From: JBHJGM01 sp050331815
GTDB taxonomy: Bacteria; Verrucomicrobiota; Verrucomicrobiia; Opitutales; JBHJGM01
Assembly (NCBI GenBank): GCA_050331815.1
Contig: JBHJGM010000004.1
Location: 226,517 to 290,516, forward strand
Length of the DNA: 64,000 bases
Direction: 5' to 3'
How positions within the stretch are numbered: the stretch's first letter is position 1; each line of letters starts with the position of its first letter. The notes below the pieces were generated by a model. That model did no database searches and was not told the origin of the DNA. It saw only the letters and a program-made list of their open reading frames with translations. Both the position numbers and the translations under genes were made by a program. Shown piece after piece: positions 31,882 through 40,654 of this stretch.

Positions 31882-33498
31882 CTATAACGTGAGAAAGTCG
31901 ACGACCCCGGCATGCTGGCACCAGTTGTCGTACTGCTTGAGCAGCCGCTCGGCCTCGGGCGGATGGGCACCGGCTAAGTCGGTCAGCTCGGTGCGATCGT
32001 CGGCCATGTTGTACAGTTCCCAGGGGCCGTGGGCGCGGTTTGGGCCGAAGGAGGTGGTGGCGCGCACGAGCTTCCAGTCGCGGTCGCGGATGGCGGCGCT
32101 GCCCTGGTGCTCAAAAAAGATGGGCCGCTGGCGGGACCAGGGTTGGCCGGAAAAGGCGGGCAGGAGGCTCTCGCCTTCGAGCGGGGTGATGTCGCGGCCG
32201 TCATGGGTTTTTGGATACGAGGCACCGGCGGCCTCCAGACAGGTGGCCATGATGTCCACCACGTGGCCGGGCTGGTGCCGTAGGCCGGGCTCCGGGATGC
32301 CCGCCGGCCAATGCGCGATCAGGGGCGTGCTGATGCCGCCCTCATGCGTCCAGCACTTGTGCCGCCGAAAGGGTGCGTTGGAAACGTTGGACCAGGGCAG
32401 GTCGTAGCTCATGAAGGTGTCGGCGGCTCCGGGGGGCTTGTCGGGGATGTTGCCGACCACGGTTCGCTCGCCGTTACGCAGGGGCACAGCGAAGTGCCCG
32501 GGCCAGCTGTTCAGTTCGCCATCTTCACGTAGAAATTCCGCGCAACCACCGTTGTCGGAAAGAAAAAGGAAGAGCGTGTTGTCCATCTGGCCGAGCGACT
32601 CGACCTGCGCGATGACGCGCCCGACGGCGCGGTCCATGTGCTCGATTTGCGCGGCGTAAACGGCCATGCGGTGGTCCTGCCACTCGCGATGGGCGGCCTC
32701 TTCCCACGGCGGTGCGGCGGGGTCGCGCGGTGATAGCGGCCAGCGACTGTCGAGCAGGCTGGAAGCCAGCAGAGACTCGTAGCGGGCTTCGCGCAGCCGG
32801 TCCCAGCCGCCGAGGTAGCGCCCCCGGTACTTGGCAATGGTTGCTTCGGGCGCATGCAACGGCCAGTGCGGCGCGGTGTGCGCGCAGTACAGGAAGAATG
32901 GTTTCGTGGTATCACCCGAGGCGATCATCTGCGCGCCGTGTGCGCCGAGGGCGTCGGTCAGGTAATAGTCCTCGGGCAGTGCTTCGGGCAGGATGAAGCG
33001 GTCGTTGTGGATGAGCGCGGGTGGTTCGAAAAAGCTCCCGGCCCCGCCCAGGGTTCCATAATGCGCGTCGAAGCCGCGCTGGATCGGCAGAGGATGTGTG
33101 GCGTCGCCAGCGTGACGGGTCCATGCGTCGGGACGGTGCGGAGGATAATCGCTACCCACGTGCCATTTTCCCGACATGAATGTGCGGTAACCAGCAGTGC
33201 GCAGGAGCTCAGCGATGGTGACACAGCGATGATTGAGGTAGCCCTGGTAGCTGGGATGCCCGAGATTGCCGACCATCTGCCCCACGCCCGCCTGATGCGG
33301 ATACAGCCCCGTCAAAAGGGAGGCCCGGGTGGGGCAACACCGCGCACAGTTGTAAAATTGAGAAAAACGCAGCCCACCCGTAGCCAGCCGGTCCAGATGG
33401 GGGGTCTCGATTTCCGAACCATAGCAGCCCAAATCGGAAAATCCCATGTCATCGACAAGGATCAGAACGATGTTGGGCCGAGCGAGATCGGTTTGCAT
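31882..33498 (-). CDS. Type I sulfatase (arylsulfatase family)
   Basis: A 538-aa alkaline-phosphatase-superfamily sulfatase. The formylglycine motif CxPxR is present with Cys54 to be converted (CCPTRASLLTG), metal-binding DD is at 16-17 (LILVDDMGF), and the GKWHVG segment follows. It cleaves sulfate esters from a polysaccharide or small substrate; many Opitutae carry such genes. Activity needs a formylglycine-generating maturase, not seen here. No signal peptide is visible at the chosen start (MQTDLARPNIVLIL), which is unusual for a sulfatase, so either export is absent or the true start is upstream. Confidence 0.93.
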   Translation of the reverse strand: MQTDLARPNIVLILVDDMGFSDLGCYGSEIETPHLDRLATGGLRFSQFYNCARCCPTRASLLTGLYPHQAGVGQMVGNLGHPSYQGYLNHRCVTIAELLRTAGYRTFMSGKWHVGSDYPPHRPDAWTRHAGDATHPLPIQRGFDAHYGTLGGAGSFFEPPALIHNDRFILPEALPEDYYLTDALGAHGAQMIASGDTTKPFFLYCAHTAPHWPLHAPEATIAKYRGRYLGGWDRLREARYESLLASSLLDSRWPLSPRDPAAPPWEEAAHREWQDHRMAVYAAQIEHMDRAVGRVIAQVESLGQMDNTLFLFLSDNGGCAEFLREDGELNSWPGHFAVPLRNGERTVVGNIPDKPPGAADTFMSYDLPWSNVSNAPFRRHKCWTHEGGISTPLIAHWPAGIPEPGLRHQPGHVVDIMATCLEAAGASYPKTHDGRDITPLEGESLLPAFSGQPWSRQRPIFFEHQGSAAIRDRDWKLVRATTSFGPNRAHGPWELYNMADDRTELTDLAGAHPPEAERLLKQYDNWCQHAGVVDFLTL

Positions 33499-33622
33499 GC
33501 TTCGCAGCGAAGCCGCTTAGCGGGGATGCGGCGACGAAAAAGCAGCCAAATCGCCCAAGATATCCCCTGCGCGGCGTCGATTTTGGGTGCAATGGATGTC
33601 ACAAACATTTATATTATTCGTG

Positions 33623-34393
33623 ATGAAATGCTCGTCCCCAAATTCCTCCAATCGCACCGCAACCCACGGTGGTTTTACACTCATCGAATTGCTTGCGGTG
33701 ATCGCTATCATCGGGATCCTGTTCACGCTTGGTTTCTACGCCAACGGTGCCATCGGCCTGGCGCGTGACAAGATGTTGGACCGCACCAACTTAAGCACGC
33801 TGCACAAAGCCACGGCACTCTACGCCGCCGACAACAACGGGCGGATGCCGGTGGGTGACGCGGGCAGCGCCAGCGGTCGCGGGCTCATCTGGATCAATTT
33901 CATCGCGCCCTACATCGAAAACGCCGAGGTCGAAGACGAGAAACTGACGGATGTCACCATGGAGGACTTTTTGGACGTGCTCAGCAGCCCGGCCCTTGAT
34001 TATGAAGAGGTTCAAGAGCGGATTGAGGGCAGCACGGTCGACACCATTCTTGGCTATGGTTACAACGTCTATCCGCTGGCCCGAGACGGGTCTCGTGGTG
34101 CGCCGCTGGCGGAGTGGGACGGCGACCCCTCCAAGCAGAGTGCGCTCGTCATCAAAATGAGCGCTGTGAAGCACCAAACCAACCGGGTGCTCTTTGGCAA
34201 TGCCTATGACTGGCACCTGGCAGGACGCGGCACGGCCGGCTCCAGCTTTGACCGCGCCTACGATATGTGGGGAGATATGGATGATGCCTCCGCGCACGTC
34301 GTCTTCTATGACGGCCACGTCGAAGCGGTGACACGGGAGATTTACGATTTGGCGGTCGACAAGCCTGAACTGCTCATCTCGCGGGGTGAGTAG
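33623..34393 (+). CDS. Prepilin-type N-terminal methylation domain protein (pseudopilin-like)
   Basis: A 256-aa secreted protein with a type IV/type II prepilin signal: GGFTLIELLAVIAIIGILF, cleaved between G17 and F18, with Glu22 at +5 and the following hydrophobic helix. The globular part contains a C-terminal HVVFYDGHVEAV segment, typical of the H-X9-DG pilin-like proteins found in large numbers in Verrucomicrobiota. ATG 33623 leaves a short leader; an earlier in-frame start is possible. No clear ribosome-binding site precedes it. Its 3' end overlaps tlyA by 52 bases in convergent orientation. Confidence 0.87.
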   Translation: MKCSSPNSSNRTATHGGFTLIELLAVIAIIGILFTLGFYANGAIGLARDKMLDRTNLSTLHKATALYAADNNGRMPVGDAGSASGRGLIWINFIAPYIENAEVEDEKLTDVTMEDFLDVLSSPALDYEEVQERIEGSTVDTILGYGYNVYPLARDGSRGAPLAEWDGDPSKQSALVIKMSAVKHQTNRVLFGNAYDWHLAGRGTAGSSFDRAYDMWGDMDDASAHVVFYDGHVEAVTREIYDLAVDKPELLISRGE

Positions 34394-35151
34394 CACTGCC
34401 AGGCTGCGAGGAATTCGCGGTTGCCATCTCCACCCTCGATCGGGCTGGGCAGGGTTCCCAGAAGCTTGGCCCCCGTCAGATTGCGGGCGACGAACGTGCT
34501 TACCGCCTCCAGCGCCTGCTGGCGGTCTGCCTCAGCGTATATGATGCCCTTGCCCTGTGCGACGATTTTGGGGTCGGATTCGAATTGTGGCTTTACCAGC
34601 GCGATCAGAAATCCGCTAGCACGCAACAGTGACCAGACCGCAGGGAGAACTTTGGTCAGCGAGATGAAGGAGAGATCGGCGACGATCAGCGAGTAGTCTG
34701 GATAGGGTAATTGTTCGGCTGTCAGGTGGCGGGCGTTGAGGCCCTCGAGGTTGATCACGCGCGGGTCCGCGCGGAGTTTGGAGTGCAGTTGGCCGTGTCC
34801 CACATCGACGCAGACAGCCTGCCGTGCGCCACGTTGCAGCAGGCAGTCGGTAAAGCCTCCGGTGGAGGCACCTACATCTAGGAAGTGCTTGACCTCGGGG
34901 TCGATTTGCGGGAACGCATCGAGCGCGGCCGCGAGTTTTTCCCCAGCGCGACTGACGTATGCCGGCGAGGCGAGAACACGTAGGATGACGTTTTCGGGGA
35001 CCGTGATTGAGGGCTTGGTGGGCCGTGTCGGTGGGTCGTGATCGGTGAGCGTGACCTGTCCCGCGCGTATCAAACCCTGAGCAGCTGTGCGGGATGGAGC
35101 CAGCCCGCGCTCGACCAACAGGAGGTCGAGACGTTTGCGCGGTGGGGTCAT
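34342..35151 (-). CDS. tlyA: TlyA family rRNA methyltransferase/putative hemolysin
   Basis: A 269-aa protein with an N-terminal S4 RNA-binding domain (RKRLDLLLVERGLAPSRTAA) and a C-terminal FtsJ-like methyltransferase domain (SAM motif LDVGASTGGFTDCLLQRGA, later VADLSFISLTKVLPA and LVKPQFE). TlyA proteins 2'-O-methylate rRNA. The last 18 or so residues go past the usual GNREFLAAW end and are encoded within the overlap with the pseudopilin gene, so they are probably not important. ATG 35151 was chosen because it begins the S4 domain; the frame opens upstream at 35193. Confidence 0.9.
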   Translation of the reverse strand: MTPPRKRLDLLLVERGLAPSRTAAQGLIRAGQVTLTDHDPPTRPTKPSITVPENVILRVLASPAYVSRAGEKLAAALDAFPQIDPEVKHFLDVGASTGGFTDCLLQRGARQAVCVDVGHGQLHSKLRADPRVINLEGLNARHLTAEQLPYPDYSLIVADLSFISLTKVLPAVWSLLRASGFLIALVKPQFESDPKIVAQGKGIIYAEADRQQALEAVSTFVARNLTGAKLLGTLPSPIEGGDGNREFLAAWQCYSPREMSSSGLSTAKS

Positions 35152-35231
35152 GTGGGGAGCGAGCTGAACAGATGAGCCCCTAAAAAAATGCAAAAATCCC
35201 CGGATTGGAAGGATTTAGGTGCTTAATAGGA

Positions 35232-35259
35232 TTGACGGTGGGTCGAAATGGAGTGTTAT
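35232..35259 (+). promoter_or_regulatory. Probable mraZ promoter
   Basis: TTGACG at 35232-35237 and TGTTAT at 35254-35259, with a 16-base spacer, lie upstream of mraZ and inside the MraZ repeat array. Four of six bases match the consensus -10. This location would let bound MraZ block RNA polymerase. Confidence 0.45.
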
Positions 35260-35273
35260 GGGGCAAAGTGGGG
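35239..35273 (+). promoter_or_regulatory. Putative MraZ operator: four TGGGN-type repeats
   Basis: TGGGT (35239), TGGAG (35249), TGGGG (35259) and TGGGG (35269) occur at exact 10-base steps, each separated by 5 bases, 28 bases before the mraZ start. TGGG repeats separated by 5 bases are the known target of MraZ, which represses its own dcw promoter. The exact spacing on one DNA face supports autoregulation here. Confidence 0.8.
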
Positions 35274-35301
35274 CTAATCCGCGCATATCTCATCTCTCAA
35301 C

Positions 35302-35841
35302 ATGCTTACGTCGGCCATCGGGTTCTCCGGGGAGCACTTCCATTCTCTGGACGAGAAGAAGCGACTCACGGTGCCCGCGCGTTGGCGACAGGCCGTGTTT
35401 GGTCCGTCGGGTCGTCCCGGCAAGGGGACAAAAGGCGAGGCTGCAGCGCCTGGGCTCGAGGCGAACGGCGGCGCGGCTGTCGCGGAAGAGGAGTGCTTCC
35501 TTGCGATGCCCAATCCGAATGGGAGCATTACAGTGCACCCGCCCAGCGCGGTCGTGCGGCTCAAGGAAAAACTCGCCAACGTCAGCATGGGGGACTCGCG
35601 GAGTTTGCGCGTGATGCAAGCGATTTTCGGCAAGTCGGAGTTTTTGCGGTTCGACACACAAGGGCGGTTCACACTGCCGGAAGTGCTGCTCAAGCACGCC
35701 GGGCTGGAAAAGGAATCTGTGCTGGTGGGCATGGTAGCAAATTTTCACATCTGGAATCCCGAACGACACCGTGCGTACGTCGGCGAGGCGGATCTGAGCC
35801 CCGAAGAACTGGGCGCGGTGCTGCGCGAACTCAACCTGTGA
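35302..35841 (+). CDS. mraZ: Transcriptional regulator MraZ
   Basis: A 179-aa DNA-binding protein that represses the dcw operon. Both conserved DxxxR motifs are present: DEKKR (17-21) and DTQGR (118-122), each in a MraZ half-fold (LTVPARWR and FTLPEVLL). It is about 30 aa longer than usual because of a Gly/Ala-rich insert at roughly residues 34-64. It is the first gene of the division cluster and lies directly downstream of the repeat array. Confidence 0.93.
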   Translation: MLTSAIGFSGEHFHSLDEKKRLTVPARWRQAVFGPSGRPGKGTKGEAAAPGLEANGGAAVAEEECFLAMPNPNGSITVHPPSAVVRLKEKLANVSMGDSRSLRVMQAIFGKSEFLRFDTQGRFTLPEVLLKHAGLEKESVLVGMVANFHIWNPERHRAYVGEADLSPEELGAVLRELNL

Positions 35842-35852
35842 GGCATGCGGCG

Positions 35853-36884
35853 ATGTTGCGGGATTTCGAAACGGTTTCGAGCGGCTGGGCGCGTGCGGAC
35901 ACGGTGATGAGCGAGGCGAGCGGACATGTGCCGGTGTTGCTCGGCGAGGTGCTGGACCTGCTCCAAGTGAAGCCGGGTGCACGCTTTTTGGATGGTACCT
36001 TTGGCGGTGGCGGTCATGCGCGGGCACTGCTGGAGGCCGCCGAAGCTGTGTGTGTGGTGGCTCTCGACTGCGACCCCCAGGCAGCGGAACGAGCGGTGTA
36101 TCTGCAAAATGAATACACAGGGCGCTTCATCTTTGTCGACTTGAATTTCGCCGAGCTGGACAACCTGGAAGACGCCGACTTCGACGGCGCACTGCTGGAC
36201 CTGGGCGTGTCCTCCTTTCAGTTAGACGAGGCTCGGCGTGGTTTCTCGTTTCGCGAGGATGCGCCTGCAGACATGCGGCTGAACCCTCGCGCGGGACAGC
36301 CTGTATCCGAATTTCTAGAACACGCACCGACTGCGGCACTGATCGAGGCGGTGCGGGATTGGGGAGAAGAACGTTGCTGGAAGGCAGTCGTTCGCGCGAT
36401 AGAGGCCGCTCGGGGGACTGGCCGTCTGTCGCGCACAGCCAGCCTGGCTGAACTGGTGGCCACCGCGGTTCTGGACGGTGGCCGCCAGTCGCCGGGCGCG
36501 CGGGGTCGGACGATGAAAATCCATCCGGCCACGCGGACTTTCCAGGGATTGCGCATCGCCGTGAACGATGAGCTGCGTGCCATTGAGCGCGGGCTGCCGG
36601 CGGCTTTTGACAAGCTCAAGCCGGGCGGCGTACTGGCGGTGATCAGTTTTCACTCACTCGAAGATCGTATCGTGAAGCGTTTTTTCCGGCAACTGGCCGG
36701 GCGTCCTGAACATCGCGGAGACAGCCGCCCACAGGATGAACGCTCGGTGCGGGCCCGTTTGCTCACGACACGTCCGGTCCGCCCGGGCGCTGCCGAACTC
36801 GCGGCCAATCCTCGCAGCCGTTCGTCCCGCTTGCGGGCGGTGCAGCGGCTGCCGCTCTCGGAGAACCCCTCTGTAACTGAATGA
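35853..36884 (+). CDS. rsmH: 16S rRNA (cytosine-1402-N4)-methyltransferase RsmH
   Basis: SAM-dependent methyltransferase acting on 16S rRNA. Motifs: HVPVLLGEVLDLL near the start, SAM-binding FLDGTFGGGGHA, LLDLGVSSFQLDEARRGFSF, the HPATRTFQGLRIAVNDEL segment and C-terminal VISFHSLEDRIVKRFF. The ATG at 35853 follows the mraZ stop by 11 bases; the alternative ATG 35907 would begin directly before HVPVLL. About 343 aa. Its position second in the dcw cluster is standard. Confidence 0.94.
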   Translation: MLRDFETVSSGWARADTVMSEASGHVPVLLGEVLDLLQVKPGARFLDGTFGGGGHARALLEAAEAVCVVALDCDPQAAERAVYLQNEYTGRFIFVDLNFAELDNLEDADFDGALLDLGVSSFQLDEARRGFSFREDAPADMRLNPRAGQPVSEFLEHAPTAALIEAVRDWGEERCWKAVVRAIEAARGTGRLSRTASLAELVATAVLDGGRQSPGARGRTMKIHPATRTFQGLRIAVNDELRAIERGLPAAFDKLKPGGVLAVISFHSLEDRIVKRFFRQLAGRPEHRGDSRPQDERSVRARLLTTRPVRPGAAELAANPRSRSSRLRAVQRLPLSENPSVTE

Positions 36885-36885
36885 A

Positions 36886-37254
36886 ATGCTTTCCAAGCCG
36901 CGTACTCACCTCTGGCGTCGTGCAATCCTCGTACTGGGCGCGTTGACTATCGCCATCGTGGCCGTGACTGCGCTGGGTACGGTCTGGTTGCGGGGGCAGT
37001 TGGCCGAGAGCGCTCGCCGCTGCGCCGATCTGGAGAACAGCCTGCAACGCCTTGAGCGTTCTGCGCAGGAGGTGCAGGCGCAGCTTTCCCAGTTACAAAG
37101 TCCAGCGGCCCTGCTGGCGCGCTTGGGCGATGAACTGCGGCCTCCGCGGGCCGAACAGGTTGTCTGGCTCAACCCGGGGCAGGCTCCGGATGTCTTCGTG
37201 GCGCGGCAGCCGCCGCGTGTACTGGAATCGGACGAGCGCTCTCAAGCACGATGA
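36886..37254 (+). CDS. ftsL: FtsL-like division protein
   Basis: A 122-aa bitopic membrane protein. A basic N-terminus (MLSKPRTHLWRR) is followed by one helix (AILVLGALTIAIVAVTALGTV) and a coiled coil (ADLENSLQRLERSAQEVQAQ), as in FtsL, which links FtsQ/FtsB to FtsI/FtsW. FtsL sequences are poorly conserved, so the assignment depends on location between rsmH and ftsI. It begins one base after the rsmH stop and its TGA overlaps the ftsI ATG. Confidence 0.75.
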   Translation: MLSKPRTHLWRRAILVLGALTIAIVAVTALGTVWLRGQLAESARRCADLENSLQRLERSAQEVQAQLSQLQSPAALLARLGDELRPPRAEQVVWLNPGQAPDVFVARQPPRVLESDERSQAR

Positions 37255-39035
37255 CCAAGGGCATTGTATCGAGTTTTCGACTACTGCTGGTGGGCTTTCT
37301 CCTGCTGGCCTGCTTCTTCGCGCTCATGGGACGGCTCTTTCAACTGCATGTGATCGAGCAGGTTCGTTTGAGCGAATGGGTGCAACAGAGCCGTGAAAAA
37401 GTCGATCGGGTCGAGGCACCTCGAGGGCAGATTCGCGACCGCAAGGGCGACCTGCTGGCAACGACCCGCACCGTCTACACGGTGGGCGTGGATCCGCACG
37501 TGTATGAGGCGCCCGAGCCGGAGCAACTGGTCTTGCTGGCTCGTCGGCTGGACGTGACGCCGCAGGTCATCGCCGAGGCTGCGAGCAAGCGTTTTCGTGC
37601 GCCACAAAATGCGGGCGAGCCACCCCGGCCCGTTCGCTGGGTCAAGCTGGCCGAGCGGGTGGAGATGGATACCTACGAGGCGGCGATGGCCTTGAAGATT
37701 CCTGGGGTGTATGGGAATCGAGAATACATCCGGCATTATCCCGAAGGCAGCCTGGCCGCGCATGTCCTTGGTTTTGTGAATAAGGAGGGTGTGGCCGGAG
37801 GCGGCGTCGAGGCGGCGATGAACTTTTACCTGAGTGGGCAGGACGGTTGGCTGGAGAGCGAGCACGATGGCCGCCGCCGCGAGTTGCCCCAGTTTCGCAA
37901 GCGCGATGTGGGCGCGCGTGCGGGGCTGGATGTGGAGTTGACCATTGATGGCTACGTACAGCACCTGGCGGAAAAGGAACTCGAGCGCGTCGCCCGGGAA
38001 TACGACCCCGAAGGCGCGACTATCGTGGTGACTGAGGTTGAGACGGGCGCGATTCTGGCGCTGGCGAATTATCCCGCTTTCGACCCCAACGCGTTTTGGG
38101 ATTACGAGATTGAGACACTCGGCAACCGGGCCACGCAGCTCGTCTTTGAGCCCGGCTCGACGTTTAAAATCGTCCCCGCTGCCGCCGCGCTGAACGAAGG
38201 CGTGGCTTCGGTCCGGGACGTGTTCGACTGCTCGCAGTCGCTGGCGCGCTACGGCGACCGGATGATCCGCTTGCCTGCCGATGCTCATGCAATGGAACTG
38301 CTGACGCTGGAGGAGGTGGTGGTGAAGTCGAGCAACCGCGGTGCCGCGCAGCTGGGCATCCTGCTGGGCGAAGATCGGCTTTTTGAATACGCGCAAAATT
38401 TCGGATTCGGCGAGCGCACCGGATACCCCCTGGGGGTGGAAACGCCCGGTATCCTGCATCCGCCATACCGGTGGGACGGGCTGACTATCAGCCGCCTGCC
38501 GATGGGGCATGCCGTGGGGGCCAGCCCGTTGCAGATTCACTATGCGATGTCTGTGCTGGCAAACGGCGGACTGTTGATGGAGCCGCTGCTGGTGCGGCGG
38601 GTGAGCGATGCGCAAGGCGGCACAGTGGCGGCGTTTCACCCGCGGGTGCGTCGGCGCGTTTTGGAGGAGGCAACCGCGCGGGAGATGTCGCGGATACTCG
38701 CGCAGGTGACCGGTCCTGGCGGTACGGCGCGTCAGGCAGGCCTGGAGGAATTCGCCGTCGCCGGGAAAACCGGCACGAGCCAGAAGATCATCAACGGTCA
38801 GTATTCGCGCACGCGGCACGTGGCTTCATTTACGGGATTCTTTCCAGCCGAAGCGCCGGAGGTGGTGGTCTCTGTGTTTGTGGATGAGCCGAAGCTGGCG
38901 GGGGTAGGCTATGGCGGCGTGGTGGCTGCGCCCGCTTTCAAAAATCTGGCCGGGATGCTGGCGCAGTATCTCGACATTCGGCCCGGTTTGAACCGTGAGG
39001 CACTAATGGCCTGGAAAGGGGAACGCGCGCGATGA
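37251..39035 (+). CDS. ftsI: Peptidoglycan transpeptidase FtsI (PBP3-type penicillin-binding protein)
   Basis: A 594-aa class B penicillin-binding protein that cross-links septal peptidoglycan. One N-terminal helix (LLLVGFLLLACFFALMG) anchors it. The PBP dimer domain has PRGQIRDRKGDLLA. The catalytic motifs are STFK (303-306), SSN (360-362) and KTG (506-508). It has no PASTA repeats. The ATG overlaps the ftsL TGA by 4 bases. Confidence 0.95.
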   Translation: MTKGIVSSFRLLLVGFLLLACFFALMGRLFQLHVIEQVRLSEWVQQSREKVDRVEAPRGQIRDRKGDLLATTRTVYTVGVDPHVYEAPEPEQLVLLARRLDVTPQVIAEAASKRFRAPQNAGEPPRPVRWVKLAERVEMDTYEAAMALKIPGVYGNREYIRHYPEGSLAAHVLGFVNKEGVAGGGVEAAMNFYLSGQDGWLESEHDGRRRELPQFRKRDVGARAGLDVELTIDGYVQHLAEKELERVAREYDPEGATIVVTEVETGAILALANYPAFDPNAFWDYEIETLGNRATQLVFEPGSTFKIVPAAAALNEGVASVRDVFDCSQSLARYGDRMIRLPADAHAMELLTLEEVVVKSSNRGAAQLGILLGEDRLFEYAQNFGFGERTGYPLGVETPGILHPPYRWDGLTISRLPMGHAVGASPLQIHYAMSVLANGGLLMEPLLVRRVSDAQGGTVAAFHPRVRRRVLEEATAREMSRILAQVTGPGGTARQAGLEEFAVAGKTGTSQKIINGQYSRTRHVASFTGFFPAEAPEVVVSVFVDEPKLAGVGYGGVVAAPAFKNLAGMLAQYLDIRPGLNREALMAWKGERAR

Positions 39036-40654
39036 GTTTGTTTGCTCCGTTGCAGCACACGTTTTGCTGGCCGCGTTCGCCGATGGGTGCCTCGCTGATG
39101 GTTCAGCAGGGGGGTGCGGGTTCGGCACCGGGCGCACCGAAAGCGCCAGCGGCCTGGACGCTCGAGCGGTTGCTGAAAGACATCCCGGTGCGGGCGTTTC
39201 GCGGCATGGGATCCATCGCGGTACGCGGTTTGATGGCGGACAGCCGGCGGGTGTCTCCGGGCGTGCTTTTCTTTGCGTTGCCGGGACAGAACGTCGACGG
39301 AAATCATTTTGTGGAGGAGGCGATTGACCGCGGGGCGGTAGCGGTGGTTTCGGAGCAGCCGCCGCCGCGTCTACGCCTGGGGGCTTGTGTGCACGTCGAG
39401 GACGCGCGGGCCACGATGGCGCTGCTCGCCCGGCGTTTCTATGGCGAGCCCGATAACGCGCTGGAGGTGTTTGGCGTCACCGGGACCAATGGTAAAACCA
39501 CGGTGACGACCCTGCTGCGCTACTTGCTCGATCCGCTGGAGAGCGGGCGCTGCGGACAGATCGGCACGGTGGCCTATCAGGTGGGCAAGCGGGCGATACC
39601 GGCCTTTCGCACTACGCCCGAAGCTATTGATACTCATGCCATGCTGGCGGAAATGGTGCGTGGCGGTGCGGAGGCGGTGGCAATGGAAATCAGCTCGCAC
39701 GGGATTGACCAGCAGCGGGTGCAAGGGTTGAAGGTGCGCCACGCCGCCTTTCTCAACCTGACCCAGGATCACATCGACTATCACGAATCGATGGAGGCCT
39801 ATTTTGCCGTCAAGCGGCGTCTGTTTACGGGCGAAACCGGCGTGCGGCCTCGGACAACCTCCGTCAACGCGGACGACCCTTACGGTGTGGAACTGCTCTC
39901 GAGCCTGAATCCAGGCATGGACACTTGGACCTTTGGTGAAAATGAGTCGGCCCGGGTGCGGGCGGTTGAGCTTGAGCTGGGTCCGGCCTCAAGTGCCTTC
40001 ACGGTGCTGGTCGACGAGGTGCCTGCGGGGCGTGTACGCTCGGCGCTGCCGGGCCGTTACAACGTGAGCAACGTGCTGGCGGCGCTTTGCATGTTGGCTG
40101 CCAGCGGTCGGGAGGTTTCCGAAGCCATTGAGCAGGTGGCTTCATTCCAGGCCGTGCCCGGGCGTATGGAAAAAATCGATACCGGGCAGCGCTTTACGGT
40201 GCTGGTCGACTATGCGCACACCGACGATGCCCTGCGCAACGCCCTGGAAAGTTTGCGGGCCATTACGCCGGGACGCTTGCTGGTGGTTTTCGGTTGCGGG
40301 GGTAATCGCGACCGGTCTAAACGCCCGAAGATGACCGAGGTCGTACAAGGCCTGGCGGACCAGGCCTGGGCCACGGCGGACAACCCGCGTAAGGAATCTT
40401 TGGATACGATTTTCGCCGATATGCGCACCGGAGTGACCGACCCGGGCGCGATCGAGTTTGTCGAAGATCGCCGGCGTGCCATCAGCCTTGCGCTGGATGC
40501 CGCGCGCCCGGGCGACTGCGTGCTTGTGGCGGGAAAAGGCCACGAAGCTTTTCAGGAATTGGGCAATACGGTGGTGCCCTTCGACGATCGCCAGGTTTCG
40601 CGGGAGTTGTTGCAGCGCAAACAACTTCGGGAGCCGGAAGGAGGTTCGGCATGA
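39032..40654 (+). CDS. murE: UDP-N-acetylmuramoyl-tripeptide synthetase MurE
   Basis: Adds the third residue to UDP-MurNAc-L-Ala-D-Glu. The ATP-binding loop GTNGKTT is at 151-157 and the substrate signature DNPR at 450-453, which indicates meso-diaminopimelate as the substrate. The N-terminus is about 40 aa longer than usual, with no recognisable function. It overlaps ftsI and murF by 4 bases each. 540 aa. Confidence 0.95.
   Translation: MSLFAPLQHTFCWPRSPMGASLMVQQGGAGSAPGAPKAPAAWTLERLLKDIPVRAFRGMGSIAVRGLMADSRRVSPGVLFFALPGQNVDGNHFVEEAIDRGAVAVVSEQPPPRLRLGACVHVEDARATMALLARRFYGEPDNALEVFGVTGTNGKTTVTTLLRYLLDPLESGRCGQIGTVAYQVGKRAIPAFRTTPEAIDTHAMLAEMVRGGAEAVAMEISSHGIDQQRVQGLKVRHAAFLNLTQDHIDYHESMEAYFAVKRRLFTGETGVRPRTTSVNADDPYGVELLSSLNPGMDTWTFGENESARVRAVELELGPASSAFTVLVDEVPAGRVRSALPGRYNVSNVLAALCMLAASGREVSEAIEQVASFQAVPGRMEKIDTGQRFTVLVDYAHTDDALRNALESLRAITPGRLLVVFGCGGNRDRSKRPKMTEVVQGLADQAWATADNPRKESLDTIFADMRTGVTDPGAIEFVEDRRRAISLALDAARPGDCVLVAGKGHEAFQELGNTVVPFDDRQVSRELLQRKQLREPEGGSA

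Noticed and set aside
37281..38819. 512-codon open frame antisense to ftsI
   Set aside because: Complete ftsI with all active-site motifs lies on the plus strand; the antisense product is rich in His, Arg and Gln and matches nothing known.
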